Notes: a model not told the origin generated them from the sequence alone. Counted from the stretch's first letter, positions 17,417 to 29,201 are shown. The stretch: DNA of 64,000 bases from Methylobrevis albus (GCF_015904235.1 NZ_JADZLT010000056.1:199049-263048); one strand, 5' to 3'. Made by a program: numbers and translations.

Positions 17417-19885
17417 TCAGCCGTCGCCGTCGATCACCGCCCGCACCTTGCGGGCGAGGTGCTCCATGGCGAACGGCTTCGTCAGCATCGGCAGGCCGGA
17501 GGAGCCGGCCATGCCGGCGGCGAGCGCGTCGTCCGGCGCATAGCCGGAGACGAACAGCACCGGCAGCTCGGGCTTCGCGGCCCTGGCCGCCATGGCGAGT
17601 TCGTAGCCGGTCATCACCGGCATCACGACATCGGTGACGAGCAAGGCGATGTTCTCGGCGATCGCGATGGGCAGCGCATCGGCGCCGCTGCCCGCCTCGA
17701 CCACCGTATAGCCGAGGTCACGCAGTACCTCGACCGCATAGGCCCGGACCCGCGGATCGTCCTCGACGACGAGGATGATCTCGGCCGGCGAGCCGTGCGG
17801 CAGCGTTGCATCGATCGCGCGCGGCAGCCGTTGGCCGGGTTCCTCGCCGTAGTAGCGCGGCAGATACATCCGTACCGTGGTGCCCTCGTCGACCGCCGAC
17901 TCGATCTTCACGTGACCGCCCGACTGGCGCACGAAGCCGAACACCTGGCTGAGGCCGAGGCCGGTGCCGCGGCCGACGCCCTTCGTGGTGAAGAACGGAT
18001 CGAACGCCCGCGCCACCACCTCTTCACTCATTCCCTCGCCCGTGTCGGCCACCGCGATCGTGACATACTCGCCGGCCGGAAGGTCGTAACAGCGGGCTTC
18101 CTCCTCGTCGACGTAGACGTTGCTGCAGTCGATCGTCAGCCGGCCGCCGTCCGGCATCGCATCGCGGGCGTTGACCGCGAGGTTGAGCACGGCATTCTCG
18201 AGCTGGCCGGGATCGGAATGGATCCGCCAGAGGTGAGCGGCCGCGACGATGCGGGTCTCGATGCGTTCGCCGAGCGCCCGGGTGAGCAACTCCGACATGC
18301 CGGCGACCAGTGAGCCCGGCTCGACGACCTTCGGGTCCAGCGGTTGCTGGCGCGAAAAGGCGAGCAGCCGGTGAGTCAGGGCGGCGGCGCGACGGGCCCC
18401 GTCGAGCGCGCCGTCGATGTAGCGCTGCACGTCGGTCTCGCCGCGGGCGAGGCGCTTGTCCAGCAGTTGCAGGCCGCTGATCACCACCGAGAGCATGTTG
18501 TTGAAGTCGTGCGCGATGCCGCCGGTGAGCTGGCCGACCGCGTCCATCTTCTGCATCTGCCGCATGGCGCCCTCGGCCTCGAGCAGCCGCGCGGTGCGTC
18601 GCTCGATCTCGAGCTCCAGTTCCTCTCGGGAGCGGGCGAGCACCTCGCGCGCATCGACGATGTCCTGGATGTCGGTGCAGCTGCCGAACCAGCGGGTGAT
18701 GCGCCCATCGGCATCACGCACCGCCTGGGCACGGCCGAGCACCCAGCGATAGACGCCGGAGTGGTGCCGCAGCCGGTATTCGATGTGATAGGGCGCACCC
18801 GTGCGCAAGCTATGGCGCCAGACCGTCCAGGCCCGCTCCTGATCGTCGGGGTGGAAGAGGCCGTTCCAGCCCTCGCCGTCGGTCGATCCCGGCGGCACGC
18901 CGGTGAACTCGTACCAGCGCGCATTGTAGTAGTCGTGGAAGCCGTCGGGACGGGTCGACCAGACCATCTGGTCGATCGAGTTGGCGATCGCCTGGAAGCG
19001 TGCCTCGCTCTCACGCGCCTGGCGCTCGGCCTCGTGACGCTCGTCGATGTCGACGACCGAGCCGATGTAGCCGAGGAACTCGCCGGTCTCGCTGTGGCGC
19101 GGGGCGCCGGCGTCGATCGCCCAGCGGTAGGCGCCGTCTGCGCGGCGGATGCGGTACTCGATCCGGAAGGGGCGATGCGCGGCATTGGCGGCGAGGAAAA
19201 TGTCGGCCGCCATCTGCTTGTCGTCGGGATGGGTCGCCTCGAGCCAGCCGAAACCGAGCGCGTCCGCCTCGGTCTGGCCGGTGTAGTCGTACCAGAGCCG
19301 GTTCAAGTACTCGCAGTAACCGGTCGCGTTGGTGAGCCACATCATCACCGGCGCCTGATTTGCCATGGTGCGGAAGCGCTTCTCGCTCTCGCGGACGAGG
19401 CGTTCGCCGATCACGCGCTCGGTGGTCTCGCTGACGATACAGAGCACACCGGCGACGGCGTCCGTCTCGTCGAACACGGCCGAATAGGAGATGTCGAAAT
19501 AGACCGTTTCGGGATAGCCGTGCCGTTCGATGTAGAACGGCCGGTCCTTGGCATGGAAGGTTTCGCCGGTCTCGCGAACCTGCCGCAACAGCGGCTCGAG
19601 GTCGTCCCAGAGCTCGGACCAGTTCTCCGCCGCCGGGCGGCCGAGGGCGCGGGGGTGCTTGTTGCCGATCGTCGGCGCATAGGCGTCGTTGTAGAGCGCG
19701 ACGTAGTCCGGGCCCCAGAACATCACGATCTGGGCGCGTGATCCGAGCATCAGACCGACGGTGGTACGAAGCGCCGGCGACCAGCTGCCGAAGGCGCCGA
19801 GCGGGGTCGTCGTCCAGTCGAGACGTGCGATCAATCCACCGAGTTCGCCGCCTCGGGCAATGGACCGGGAAACCGTATTGACCAT
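17417..19885 (-). CDS. Hybrid sensor histidine kinase with three PAS-type domains and a receiver
   Basis: Soluble signalling kinase, about 822 residues, no membrane segments. Order: N-terminal PAS-like sensor, PAS 2 (starting FRTMANQAPVMMW), PAS 3 (starting FQAIANSIDQMVW), a short coiled linker, HisKA with phospho-acceptor His near residue 458 (GGIAHDFNNMLS), HATPase with N box (NLAVNARDAMPDGG) and G boxes (DTGEGM, GTGLGLSQVFGF), and a C-terminal receiver with phospho-acceptor Asp near 752 (TDVVMPVMTG). No LOV cysteine motif was found. The start at 19885 has AGCAGG upstream; longer starts at 19906 and 19948 are possible. No partner regulator is adjacent, so its output is unknown. Confidence 0.92.
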   Translation of the reverse strand: MVNTVSRSIARGGELGGLIARLDWTTTPLGAFGSWSPALRTTVGLMLGSRAQIVMFWGPDYVALYNDAYAPTIGNKHPRALGRPAAENWSELWDDLEPLLRQVRETGETFHAKDRPFYIERHGYPETVYFDISYSAVFDETDAVAGVLCIVSETTERVIGERLVRESEKRFRTMANQAPVMMWLTNATGYCEYLNRLWYDYTGQTEADALGFGWLEATHPDDKQMAADIFLAANAAHRPFRIEYRIRRADGAYRWAIDAGAPRHSETGEFLGYIGSVVDIDERHEAERQARESEARFQAIANSIDQMVWSTRPDGFHDYYNARWYEFTGVPPGSTDGEGWNGLFHPDDQERAWTVWRHSLRTGAPYHIEYRLRHHSGVYRWVLGRAQAVRDADGRITRWFGSCTDIQDIVDAREVLARSREELELEIERRTARLLEAEGAMRQMQKMDAVGQLTGGIAHDFNNMLSVVISGLQLLDKRLARGETDVQRYIDGALDGARRAAALTHRLLAFSRQQPLDPKVVEPGSLVAGMSELLTRALGERIETRIVAAAHLWRIHSDPGQLENAVLNLAVNARDAMPDGGRLTIDCSNVYVDEEEARCYDLPAGEYVTIAVADTGEGMSEEVVARAFDPFFTTKGVGRGTGLGLSQVFGFVRQSGGHVKIESAVDEGTTVRMYLPRYYGEEPGQRLPRAIDATLPHGSPAEIILVVEDDPRVRAYAVEVLRDLGYTVVEAGSGADALPIAIAENIALLVTDVVMPVMTGYELAMAARAAKPELPVLFVSGYAPDDALAAGMAGSSGLPMLTKPFAMEHLARKVRAVIDGDG

Positions 19886-20080
19886 GATCGACCTGCTCTC
19901 ACGCATCCCGCCATGGGCGGGACCATCATAGGACCAATCAACGAACAATGAAAAAAGTTCATCGGCTGTTCGCCGTTCGTGCCGTCCCGGGCCGGCGCTT
20001 CGCGATGCTCCCCGCCGTTTTGCGGCTGCTCACGAAGGCCGGATCGCGCCCCTGCCAGGGCGGAATCCGAGGGATCGACG

Positions 20081-20114
20081 CAAAGAAGGCCGGCTGCAAC
20101 AGCAACCGGCCTTC
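20081..20114 (-). terminator. Intrinsic terminator of eno
   Basis: Thirteen-base stem GAAGGCCGGTTGC / GCAGCCGGCCTTC read on the minus strand (one T-G wobble), a 4-base loop, then TTTG. It lies about 57 bases past the eno stop. On the plus strand it is also followed by a short T-run, so it could work in both directions. Confidence 0.65.
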
Positions 20115-20170
20115 CTTGCGTTTTCACGGACCGACGCGCCCCCGGAGGGAGCGGCGGTCCCGCGTCCGGA

Positions 20171-21577
<1,407 letters not shown>

Positions 21578-21651
21578 TCATCGCCCGCGTCGCCCCCGTC
21601 GGCCCACCCGCCGCGCTCACCGGGGCCCGGGCCGTGTGCAGCCCCAGGCTC

Positions 21652-22461
21652 TCAGTCGCACTTCGGGACCGGCAGCGGCTCCAGCGTCGCGAGCCGGCCG
21701 CCGATCTGGAAGTCGCCGTAGTCGAGGGTGAGGTCGTCGGACACCCCGTTCTCGTAGAGGTCGAAGGCGATGCTGTACTCCGGCACCTGGTCGCCGGTGG
21801 CGCCGATGTCAAAGTAGGCGACGTTGACCGGCCAGCGTTTCAGCCCGGCGAAGGCGGCGGCCGGGCCGCTCGGCGCGTCCATTTCCGGCGCGCTGATCAT
21901 CGCCGTGGTGCGATAGGCTTCCTGGCCGGTGTCGGAGCCGTCGAAGATGTCGGCCTCGAGCACCCGGCCGCCCTTCTCCGCGGTCGCGATGATGTCGACG
22001 AGGTTGCCGGTCGGGAACATGGTGCCGGCGCCGAGGTCCACCGTCTTGCCTTCGGGCTGCTCGAGCTTGACGACGACGCCGTCGCCGCCCCGCGTCGCCG
22101 ACCCCTTCACCTCCTGGCTGAGCACCTGGTTGGTGTAGGTCTGCGACAGGAACTGGAACGATTCGCCGCCCGGCGCCTCGTAGGTCGAGGTGCGCAGGTC
22201 GGTGACGACCTCCTGCTCGTCGTTGTCGGTGAACTCGAGCACGAAGCGGAAGTTGGTCGTGTAGCCCTCGCAGGCGGCGCCGGTGAACTCGAGCACCATC
22301 CGGCCGCTGAGGCCCGCGATGTTCGAGCGCTCGGTGGCGTCGGCGAGCGCGAGGTCGTAGATCGCGCGGTGCGGCAGCAATTCGGTGGCCGACGCCGCTC
22401 CGGCCGCGGCGATCAGGCCGATCGAGACGGTGGAAAGCAGCGCCCGGGAGGTTTTCGTCAT
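21652..22461 (-). CDS. eipB: Cell envelope integrity protein EipB (DUF1849)
   Basis: Periplasmic protein of 269 residues with a Sec signal peptide cut near SAT (about residue 26). The mature part begins ELLPHRAIYDLALA, the typical start of the DUF1849/EipB family, a beta-spiral protein needed for envelope integrity in Brucella. The two cysteines, Cys64 (GAACEGY) and Cys268 (second-last residue), correspond to the pair that forms a disulphide in Brucella EipB. It is transcribed alone, divergently from the RidA gene. Confidence 0.87.
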   Translation of the reverse strand: MTKTSRALLSTVSIGLIAAAGAASATELLPHRAIYDLALADATERSNIAGLSGRMVLEFTGAACEGYTTNFRFVLEFTDNDEQEVVTDLRTSTYEAPGGESFQFLSQTYTNQVLSQEVKGSATRGGDGVVVKLEQPEGKTVDLGAGTMFPTGNLVDIIATAEKGGRVLEADIFDGSDTGQEAYRTTAMISAPEMDAPSGPAAAFAGLKRWPVNVAYFDIGATGDQVPEYSIAFDLYENGVSDDLTLDYGDFQIGGRLATLEPLPVPKCD

Positions 22462-22697
22462 TCAACTATCCTGCGTTCACGCTGCGGCATCAGGCGACGG
22501 CGCGGCGATCGACCCCCGCGGACCATAACGCAGTTGGACGCGGCGGCGTAAGGCGCCGCAGTGCAAAAACCATCACTTGCGGGCGCCGCGGCTTTCCGCC
22601 AAAACTGACGCGCCGACTGCCGCCGCCCGGTTCCATCCGCGGTCCTACCCCGGCGGCCTCCGCCACTTCTCGCCTTTTTCGAAGCAGGACATTGTCG

Positions 22698-23162
22698 ATG
22701 ACCGGAACCGTCGAAGCGCTCCTCGCGGAGCTGGGGCTGACGCTGCCCGCCGCCCCCGCCCCGGCCGCCAACTACGTGCCGTTCGTGGTGACCGGCAACC
22801 TCCTCTTCGTTTCCGGCCAGATCTCGAAGTCACCGACCGGCGAGGTGTTCACCGGCAAGCTCGGCACCGACCTCGGCATCGAGGAAGGCCAGGCCGCCGC
22901 GCGGATCTGCGCGCTGAACATCCTCGCCCAGACCAAGGCGGCCCTCGGCAGCCTCGACCGCATCACCCGCGTCGTGCGCATCAACGGCTTCGTCAATTCG
23001 GCGCCGGACTTCGGCGATCATCCGCAGGTGATCAACGGCGCCTCGAACCTGCTCGGCCAGATCCTCGGCGAGAAGGGGGCGCACTCGCGCTGCGCGCTCG
23101 GGGTGGCGAACCTGCCCTTCGGCGTCGCGGTCGAGATCGACGCCGTCATCGAGTTCGCCTGA
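22698..23162 (+). CDS. RidA/YjgF/UK114 family protein
   Basis: Enamine/imine deaminase-like protein, 154 residues, of the subgroup about 150 residues long (COG0251 relatives). The motif near the C-terminus (SRCALGVANLPFGVAVEIDA) contains the conserved arginine and the V-E-I/A ending of the family. These proteins form trimers that clear reactive enamines from PLP enzymes, but this subgroup is not well tested. ATG at 22698 follows AGGA; a TTG six bases upstream is too close to that site. Five bases separate it from the glycerophosphodiesterase gene, so they are probably cotranscribed. Confidence 0.88.
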   Translation: MTGTVEALLAELGLTLPAAPAPAANYVPFVVTGNLLFVSGQISKSPTGEVFTGKLGTDLGIEEGQAAARICALNILAQTKAALGSLDRITRVVRINGFVNSAPDFGDHPQVINGASNLLGQILGEKGAHSRCALGVANLPFGVAVEIDAVIEFA

Positions 23163-23166
23163 CGCC

Positions 23167-23922
23167 ATGGCCCGACCCGACTGGCTGACGGCTCGTCCCG
23201 TCGCGCACCGCGGCCTGCACGTCGCTTCCGCCGGCCGGATCGAGAACACGCTGTCGGCGGTCGCCGCCGCGGTGGAGCGCAACTTCGCCGTCGAGATCGA
23301 CATCCACCTCTCGGCCGACGGCGAGGCCTTCGTCTTCCACGACACCACGCTCGACCGCCTGACCGAAGGCAGCGGCCTCGTCGCGACGCGCACCATGGCC
23401 GAGCTCAAGGCCGTGCCGTTCCGGGCGACGGCCGACCGGATCCCGACGCTCGGCGACGTGCTGGACGTCGTCGGCGAGAAGGTGCCGATCTTCTGCGAGG
23501 TGAAGAGCTACGGCGGCAACGAGCCGTGGCCGCTGGTCGCCCGCGCCGCCGACGTGCTGGCGCGCTACCAGGGGCCGGTGGCGATGATGTCGTTCGATCC
23601 CGGCGCCGTCACCGCCATCCGCGACCTCGCGCCGGGCATCGCCCGCGGCATCGTCGCCGACGACTGCCGCGACGAGGAGGACTGGGCGGGCTTTGCCTGG
23701 ACCACCCGCTTCTACCTGCGCAACTTGCTTCACCTGCCGAAGACCCGGCCCGACTTCGTCGCCTACTGGATCAAGGCCCTGCCCGCGGCCGCGCCGAACG
23801 CGCTGCGGGCGCTGGGCATGCCGCTGCTGACCTGGACCGTGCGCACGCCCGAGGACCGCGCCCGGGCGGCGAAGCACGCCGACCAGATCATCTTCGAAGG
23901 CTTCGACCCCGAACTCCCCTGA
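23167..23922 (+). CDS. Glycerophosphodiester phosphodiesterase
   Basis: Hydrolyses glycerophosphodiesters to glycerol 3-phosphate and an alcohol; 251 residues, cytosolic type without signal peptide. TIM-barrel active-site residues are visible: His14-Arg15 (VAHRGLH), Glu26 (ENTLSA), Glu43 and Asp45 (VEIDIHL) and His58 (FVFHDTTLDRLTEGSG). The last third carries the usual WTVRTPEDRARAAK and IIFEGFDPE. It follows the RidA gene closely. Confidence 0.93.
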   Translation: MARPDWLTARPVAHRGLHVASAGRIENTLSAVAAAVERNFAVEIDIHLSADGEAFVFHDTTLDRLTEGSGLVATRTMAELKAVPFRATADRIPTLGDVLDVVGEKVPIFCEVKSYGGNEPWPLVARAADVLARYQGPVAMMSFDPGAVTAIRDLAPGIARGIVADDCRDEEDWAGFAWTTRFYLRNLLHLPKTRPDFVAYWIKALPAAAPNALRALGMPLLTWTVRTPEDRARAAKHADQIIFEGFDPELP

Positions 23923-24025
23923 GCACCGTCCGCCATGCAGCGCAGGGCTGCCCTGCGCTCTTGCATTGCGGCATGAGTGCCTATGTTCATCGGGCTGGAC
24001 GCGCCGGCGCTGCGTCGGCCGCGCG

Positions 24026-25252
<1,227 letters not shown>

Positions 25253-25287
25253 GCACGGTCACTCGCCGACCGAGCGGCCGTCGCAAC

Positions 25288-25797
25288 CTACTCGGGCGCC
25301 CGTGCCGAACGACCGATCCCGGCCGCGGCGATGACCCAGAAGGCCAAGCCCCCCAGCGCACCGAAAGCTGCAACGTCCAGAAGAAATCTCAGGAAATACA
25401 GCCATCCCCAGATGGTTCGAACGCCATCGATGGTGGTAGCGTGTCCTCCCATCGACGAGCTGCCCGCGTTTTCTAGCATCAGATCCAATAACACCCAAGG
25501 TGTCACCGCAATGATCGCGCCGAAAGCTGCGCAATTTCCGATAGACGTTCTGGTTCTCTTTCTCAGGATCAGGAAGATCGGCACGCCGAGCGCAATTGCC
25601 GGCGGGTAGGCACCAAATGTGGCGTAGAAAAACGTCGACCTGAGGACCCGCTCGGTAATGCTCGGCATCCCGAAGAACATCGGTTGCATCCAGCCGATCG
25701 CCAACGCTGCGAACAGCGGAGCGAACAGGAAGGCAGCGACGATCCTCCACGCCGGAGGAGATGCAACGGAGGGTTCTTTCATCCCGCGATTGTACAT
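25288..25797 (-). CDS. Hypothetical four-helix membrane protein (169 aa)
   Basis: Unrecognised integral membrane protein with four hydrophobic segments (starting IVAAFLFAPLFAALAIGW, FFYATFGAYPPAIALGVPIF, CAAFGAIIAVTPWVLLDLML and VAAFGALGGLAFWVIAAAGI). GC content is lower than the neighbours. The start may be ATG 25797 or ATG 25782; the first is near a weak GGACG-like site, and the longer frame from 25926 overlaps the divergent antitoxin gene. No partner gene suggests a role. Confidence 0.6.
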   Translation of the reverse strand: MYNRGMKEPSVASPPAWRIVAAFLFAPLFAALAIGWMQPMFFGMPSITERVLRSTFFYATFGAYPPAIALGVPIFLILRKRTRTSIGNCAAFGAIIAVTPWVLLDLMLENAGSSSMGGHATTIDGVRTIWGWLYFLRFLLDVAAFGALGGLAFWVIAAAGIGRSARAPE

Positions 25798-25925
25798 GTC
25801 TCGACGTCCGGCTTCATCTGCAAACACGTGACAGGGATCGAGCCTGGAGTTCCGCCGCGACTTGAAGGCGAATATCTGACGGCTTAAACCTACAGCAACG
25901 TCAACGTTGGAAGCAGACAGCCACA

Positions 25926-26180
25926 ATGGCCGACGTCACCATCCCCGATCTTTCCGACGAAGCATACCGCGCCCTGAATTTGCACGCAGCGCAGAACGAT
26001 CGCAGCGTGGAAGCGGAAATACTCGCCATTCTGGAGGCGGCCGTGCGCCCGGAGGGCCGGTTGCGGCTCGGCACCGCCCTGGCGGCAATCGGACAGAAGC
26101 ACGGTGTCAACAGCGCCGATATCGAGGCGCTCGAACAGGTGCGTGATCCCCGTGCCGCTGCGCCGATCGATCCGGGCTGA
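25926..26180 (+). CDS. FitA-type ribbon-helix-helix antitoxin, orphan
   Basis: 84 residues. The N-terminal half (ADVTIPDLSDEAYRALNLHA, then AQNDRSVEAEILAILEAAVR) matches the ribbon-helix-helix DNA-binding domain of FitA/VapB antitoxins. Normally a VapC/FitB PIN-domain toxin follows within a few bases and starts with an aspartate-rich MIVLDTNV-like sequence. Here only 80 non-coding bases separate it from the HIT gene, and no PIN reading frame is present, so the toxin has been lost or the protein now acts alone. The C-terminal 30 residues, where toxin contact lies, are diverged (ALEQVRDPRAAAPIDPG). Confidence 0.75.
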   Translation: MADVTIPDLSDEAYRALNLHAAQNDRSVEAEILAILEAAVRPEGRLRLGTALAAIGQKHGVNSADIEALEQVRDPRAAAPIDPG

Positions 26181-26260
26181 CCAAGCATCGTGACCGCCCC
26201 CGCCCTTGCCGCGCGCACGCGCCCCGCTTAATCAGGGGCCAGCAACCGGAGGCCCTCGGC

Positions 26261-26680
26261 ATGTCCTACGACGATCAGAACATCTTCGCGAAGATCCTGC
26301 GCGGCGAGATCCCGTGTCACAAGGTGTTCGAGGACGCCGATACGCTGGTGTTCATGGACATCATGCCCCAGAGCGAGGGTCATGCGCTGGTGGTGCCCAA
26401 AGCGCCGTCGCGCAACCTGCTCGACGCCGATCCCGCCGTGCTCGGCCGCACCATCGCGGTGGCCCAGAAGGTCGCGATCGCGGCGAAGGCGGCTTTCGCC
26501 GCCGACGGCATCGTCATCACCCAGTTCAACGAGGCGCCGGCCGGCCAAACGGTGTTCCACCTGCACGTCCACGTCATCCCGCGCTACGAGGGCGCGGCGT
26601 TGCGTGCGCATGGCGGCGGTGCGGCCGACCACGGCAAGCTCGCGGCGGACGCGGCAAAGCTGAAAGCCGCGCTCGGCTGA
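26261..26680 (+). CDS. HIT family nucleotide hydrolase
   Basis: Histidine-triad protein, 139 residues, likely a purine nucleoside phosphoramidase or dinucleoside polyphosphate hydrolase. The triad motif is His100-Leu-His102-Val-His104 in VFHLHVHVIPRYEG, preceded by the family's FMDIMPQSEGHALVVPK. CGGAGG upstream of the ATG supports the start. It is convergent with azlD, whose stop lies seven bases away. Confidence 0.93.
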   Translation: MSYDDQNIFAKILRGEIPCHKVFEDADTLVFMDIMPQSEGHALVVPKAPSRNLLDADPAVLGRTIAVAQKVAIAAKAAFAADGIVITQFNEAPAGQTVFHLHVHVIPRYEGAALRAHGGGAADHGKLAADAAKLKAALG

Positions 26681-26687
26681 ACGCCGG

Positions 26688-27044
26688 CTAGGGCAGCGTC
26701 CAGAGCATCGCGGCGAGCAGCAGGGCCTCGCCGACGAGGACGCCGACGATCACCTTGCGACCGAGGGTGAGATAGGCGGCAAAGCCGCCGAGCAGCGCGA
26801 CGAGGCGCAGCAGCGCCGGCACCTCGGCGAGCATGCCTTGCGGATAGAGCACCAGCCGGGCGACGACGGCGGCGACCAGCGCCGTCGCCACCGCGCGCAC
26901 CCAGCGCATCGTCTCGCTGTCCTCGTCGAGCCGCGTGCCGAAGGCAACGCCCAGCCAGCGCCAGATGTGCGTCGGCAGCGCGCCGGCGAGGATGACGAAG
27001 GCGAGGTGCCACCACGGCGCGTCGATCAGCGAATAGCCGGGCAT
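26688..27044 (-). CDS. azlD: AzlD family protein (branched-chain amino acid exporter small subunit)
   Basis: Small membrane protein of 118 residues with about four helices, pairing with AzlC to export branched-chain amino acids in characterised members. The family features are the start around WWHLAFVILAGALPTHIWRW and the following [20 protein letters not shown]. The ATG (27042-27044) overlaps the stop of azlC (ATGA) and has GGGGAGGG upstream, so the two are translationally coupled. Confidence 0.85.
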   Translation of the reverse strand: MPGYSLIDAPWWHLAFVILAGALPTHIWRWLGVAFGTRLDEDSETMRWVRAVATALVAAVVARLVLYPQGMLAEVPALLRLVALLGGFAAYLTLGRKVIVGVLVGEALLLAAMLWTLP

Positions 27045-27769
27045 CAGAGCCCTCCCCGCCGCCGGCGCAGCCGGTCGAAGCCCCAGGTGGCGGTGCCGCC
27101 GATGATGCCGGCGAAGACGAGATCGAGCGTCGGGTCGAGCGCGTGCATCGCAGGCAGCAGGGCAAAGCCGGCGACGAAGGCGAAGCGCTCGAGGTTCGCC
27201 CGCGCCGCGCCCCACAGCGAACATGTGAAATAGAGCGGCGTCAGGAAGAACAGCGCCGCGGCGAGCATGTCGGGCAGGCCGCCGATCAGCGCGTAGGCGA
27301 TGATCGTCATCAGCGTGTTGAGCACGACCAGCGCCAGCGCGAAGCCGGCGAACCACGGCACCCGCGCCTCACGCGGCAGCTTCGGCAACTCGGCCATCGC
27401 CACCACCCAGGCGGTGACAGCGACGAAGGTGGAGAGTCCATAGAGCTGCCAGCGCGGCGTGTTCTCGCCGCGCAGCGTCGGCAGCAGCGCCACGACCATC
27501 GGCAACAGGCGCACCGAGCACAGCGTGATCGCGAGGATCGTCGCGCCCATCGACGCACCCGCAGCGATCGCGCCGACCAGCACCACCTGGCTTGGCAGCG
27601 CCCAGATCAGCGCCGTCATCACCGCGGCGAGTTCCATCGAGATGCCGGATTCGCGGGCGAGACCGGCAAAGCCGACCATCGCGGCGAGCAGGATCGCCGT
27701 CGGCACCGACACGACGCCGCGCGCGCCGCGCAGGAACCATCGACCGGCTGAGGCGGGGGGCACTGGCAT
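27044..27769 (-). CDS. azlC: AzlC family protein (branched-chain amino acid exporter large subunit)
   Basis: Integral membrane protein of 241 residues with about six helices. AzlC motifs are visible: GFAGLARESGISMELAAVMT, ALIWALPSQVVLVGA and the later LFFLTPLYFTCSLWGA. GAGAGGGC directly precedes the ATG. It forms a two-gene operon with azlD. Substrate specificity cannot be read from the sequence; related pairs export valine, leucine or azaleucine. Confidence 0.9.
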   Translation of the reverse strand: MPVPPASAGRWFLRGARGVVSVPTAILLAAMVGFAGLARESGISMELAAVMTALIWALPSQVVLVGAIAAGASMGATILAITLCSVRLLPMVVALLPTLRGENTPRWQLYGLSTFVAVTAWVVAMAELPKLPREARVPWFAGFALALVVLNTLMTIIAYALIGGLPDMLAAALFFLTPLYFTCSLWGAARANLERFAFVAGFALLPAMHALDPTLDLVFAGIIGGTATWGFDRLRRRRGGL

Positions 27770-27865
27770 GCCCTCTCAATGCCCGAAAGCGGCGTCGGGA
27801 TAAACCCGGGGCGTGGGGATGGGAGGCATGCGGGGATCGGAGGCGACGCGGCGGAGTGCCGGTCT

Positions 27866-28231
27866 TCACCTCTTGACGAAGCTCCTCAGGTCGTCCAGCG
27901 CGTTCTCCGCAGATTCCCCGAAATACTCGTGTTTTTTCAGCTGTTTCAGCACCGGAATTACGGTGTCCCGACTGATACGTCGATGAATCCTGCCGAGATG
28001 GCCAAGGCAGATGACCGCGACACGGCGGAGTTGCCTGTCTCTGGTCTCGTCCGCAATCAGGTCCAGGAACAACGCTTCCGCCCATCGCCAGTCATCTTCG
28101 AAATAGGCGACCGACAACAAGGCCTCACAAGCGCGTTCGACGGGCTCATGCGCGAGAACCCGGACCGCTTCGTCGCGCTCTATGGGCAGCACTTGATGGT
28201 AAAGCACGATGAGTACCTTTAATGGGGACAC
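27866..28231 (-). CDS. HEAT-repeat protein resembling polymorphic-toxin immunity proteins
   Basis: 121 residues from a GTG start at 28231. The core (EPVERACEALLSVAYFEDDW, RWAEALFLDLIADETRDRQL, RRVAVICLGHLGRIHRRISR, then AENALDDLRSF) is an alpha-helical HEAT-like repeat pattern that I associate with small immunity proteins found beside polymorphic or contact-dependent toxins. The first 14 residues are unlike the family and the ribosome site is poor, so the true start could be a later GTG, or the 5' end may be altered. No toxin gene is adjacent. Local GC is well below the surrounding genome. Confidence 0.6.
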   Translation of the reverse strand: MSPLKVLIVLYHQVLPIERDEAVRVLAHEPVERACEALLSVAYFEDDWRWAEALFLDLIADETRDRQLRRVAVICLGHLGRIHRRISRDTVIPVLKQLKKHEYFGESAENALDDLRSFVKR

Positions 28232-28296
28232 CCGGGAGATGGTGTCTAGAGACGGCCACTGTACCCTTTAGGATGCAAGATGCATCATGGATAGGA

Positions 28297-28710
28297 TCAA
28301 CTCTTTATATTTAGATAACATTTTTCCACAAGATAGGACCTGTCAGTTTCAGCGAAAGTCGAAATGAGATACCGAACGATATCTTCCTTGGGATAGCTCT
28401 CTTTTCTGCGGAGATACTTCACATGCTGAACCAACCTGTGCTGGACCTCGTTCACATTGATCATCAAGGCGTCATCACCGATGACGAGCGTGAAACTGTC
28501 GTCCGAGGCGTCGTCACCGACCTGCTCCCGGGCATATGATTCCCGCCCGACGATGGTCAGCTCCCACGACAAGGCAAGGATCAGATCGATGAGCTGTTCG
28601 TCGCTCAAAGCTGTCAGTTGTGTGAAACCATCGTTCCCCATTCGTCTCAACCTTTCGATGGCTCGTTCCGGTGGCGTTTGTTCGGCAATCTTGCGATGCC
28701 GGTCTTTCAT
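28297..28710 (-). CDS. Hypothetical protein in low-GC islet (137 aa)
   Basis: Unrecognised, soluble, mostly helical by appearance, with a charged N-terminus (MKDRHRKIAEQTPPERAIER) and a middle acidic run (GDDASDDSFTLVIGDDA). Its ATG overlaps the stop of the preceding membrane-protein gene by four bases, so the two are translationally coupled. Base composition is close to 50% GC, unlike the surrounding 70%, which suggests horizontal acquisition. Small partner-like proteins coupled to membrane proteins are common in immunity or defence islets, but nothing specific can be claimed. Confidence 0.55.
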   Translation of the reverse strand: MKDRHRKIAEQTPPERAIERLRRMGNDGFTQLTALSDEQLIDLILALSWELTIVGRESYAREQVGDDASDDSFTLVIGDDALMINVNEVQHRLVQHVKYLRRKESYPKEDIVRYLISTFAETDRSYLVEKCYLNIKS

Positions 28711-29201
28711 GTCTTGAGGGAAAGTGCCAAGGCGAAAATCGACAATATCCTGATGACGATCGACCAGCTTACGAGCATTGCAAAAGAAGCCAATGCTTTC
28801 GCGCGAAATTTGAAAATCGCGATAAAGAAAAAAGATGCAAGCTCCGAAAGGAGCAGAGCGAAAAATACTGAAATCACCACACTGCTTATTGAAACATTGT
28901 ATTCCCGAATATAATTCAAATTAATTTCAAAACAGATAAAATTCCAAATGTAAGATGTAGCAACCACAATCGTCGAGAAAAATATAATAAGTATTATATC
29001 CTGGCGCAAAAACCTTGATCTGAAAAACAATATTGAACCGATAGCGGCAAAAATGCCAATCAGGTAATTTTCTGCGTCGTATATCAGAAACCGGAACCCT
29101 GACTTCCAAGACTGGAAAAGATCGTTTGACCAGATCTGATAAATGCCGAGCCAAACCACCATCAAAATAATGGTGACTGCATACCCGACCGCTCGTCTCA
29201 T
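28707..29201 (-). CDS. Hypothetical five-helix membrane protein in low-GC islet (164 aa)
   Basis: Unrecognised integral membrane protein with about five hydrophobic helices and few polar loops. GAGGAG seven bases before the ATG at 29201 is a strong ribosome site, so this start is preferred over 29234. Codon usage and GC (around 40-45%) are strikingly different from flanking genes. It is the first gene of a two-gene unit with the 137-residue protein. Confidence 0.65.
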   Translation of the reverse strand: MRRAVGYAVTIILMVVWLGIYQIWSNDLFQSWKSGFRFLIYDAENYLIGIFAAIGSILFFRSRFLRQDIILIIFFSTIVVATSYIWNFICFEINLNYIREYNVSISSVVISVFFALLLSELASFFFIAIFKFRAKALASFAMLVSWSIVIRILSIFALALSLKT

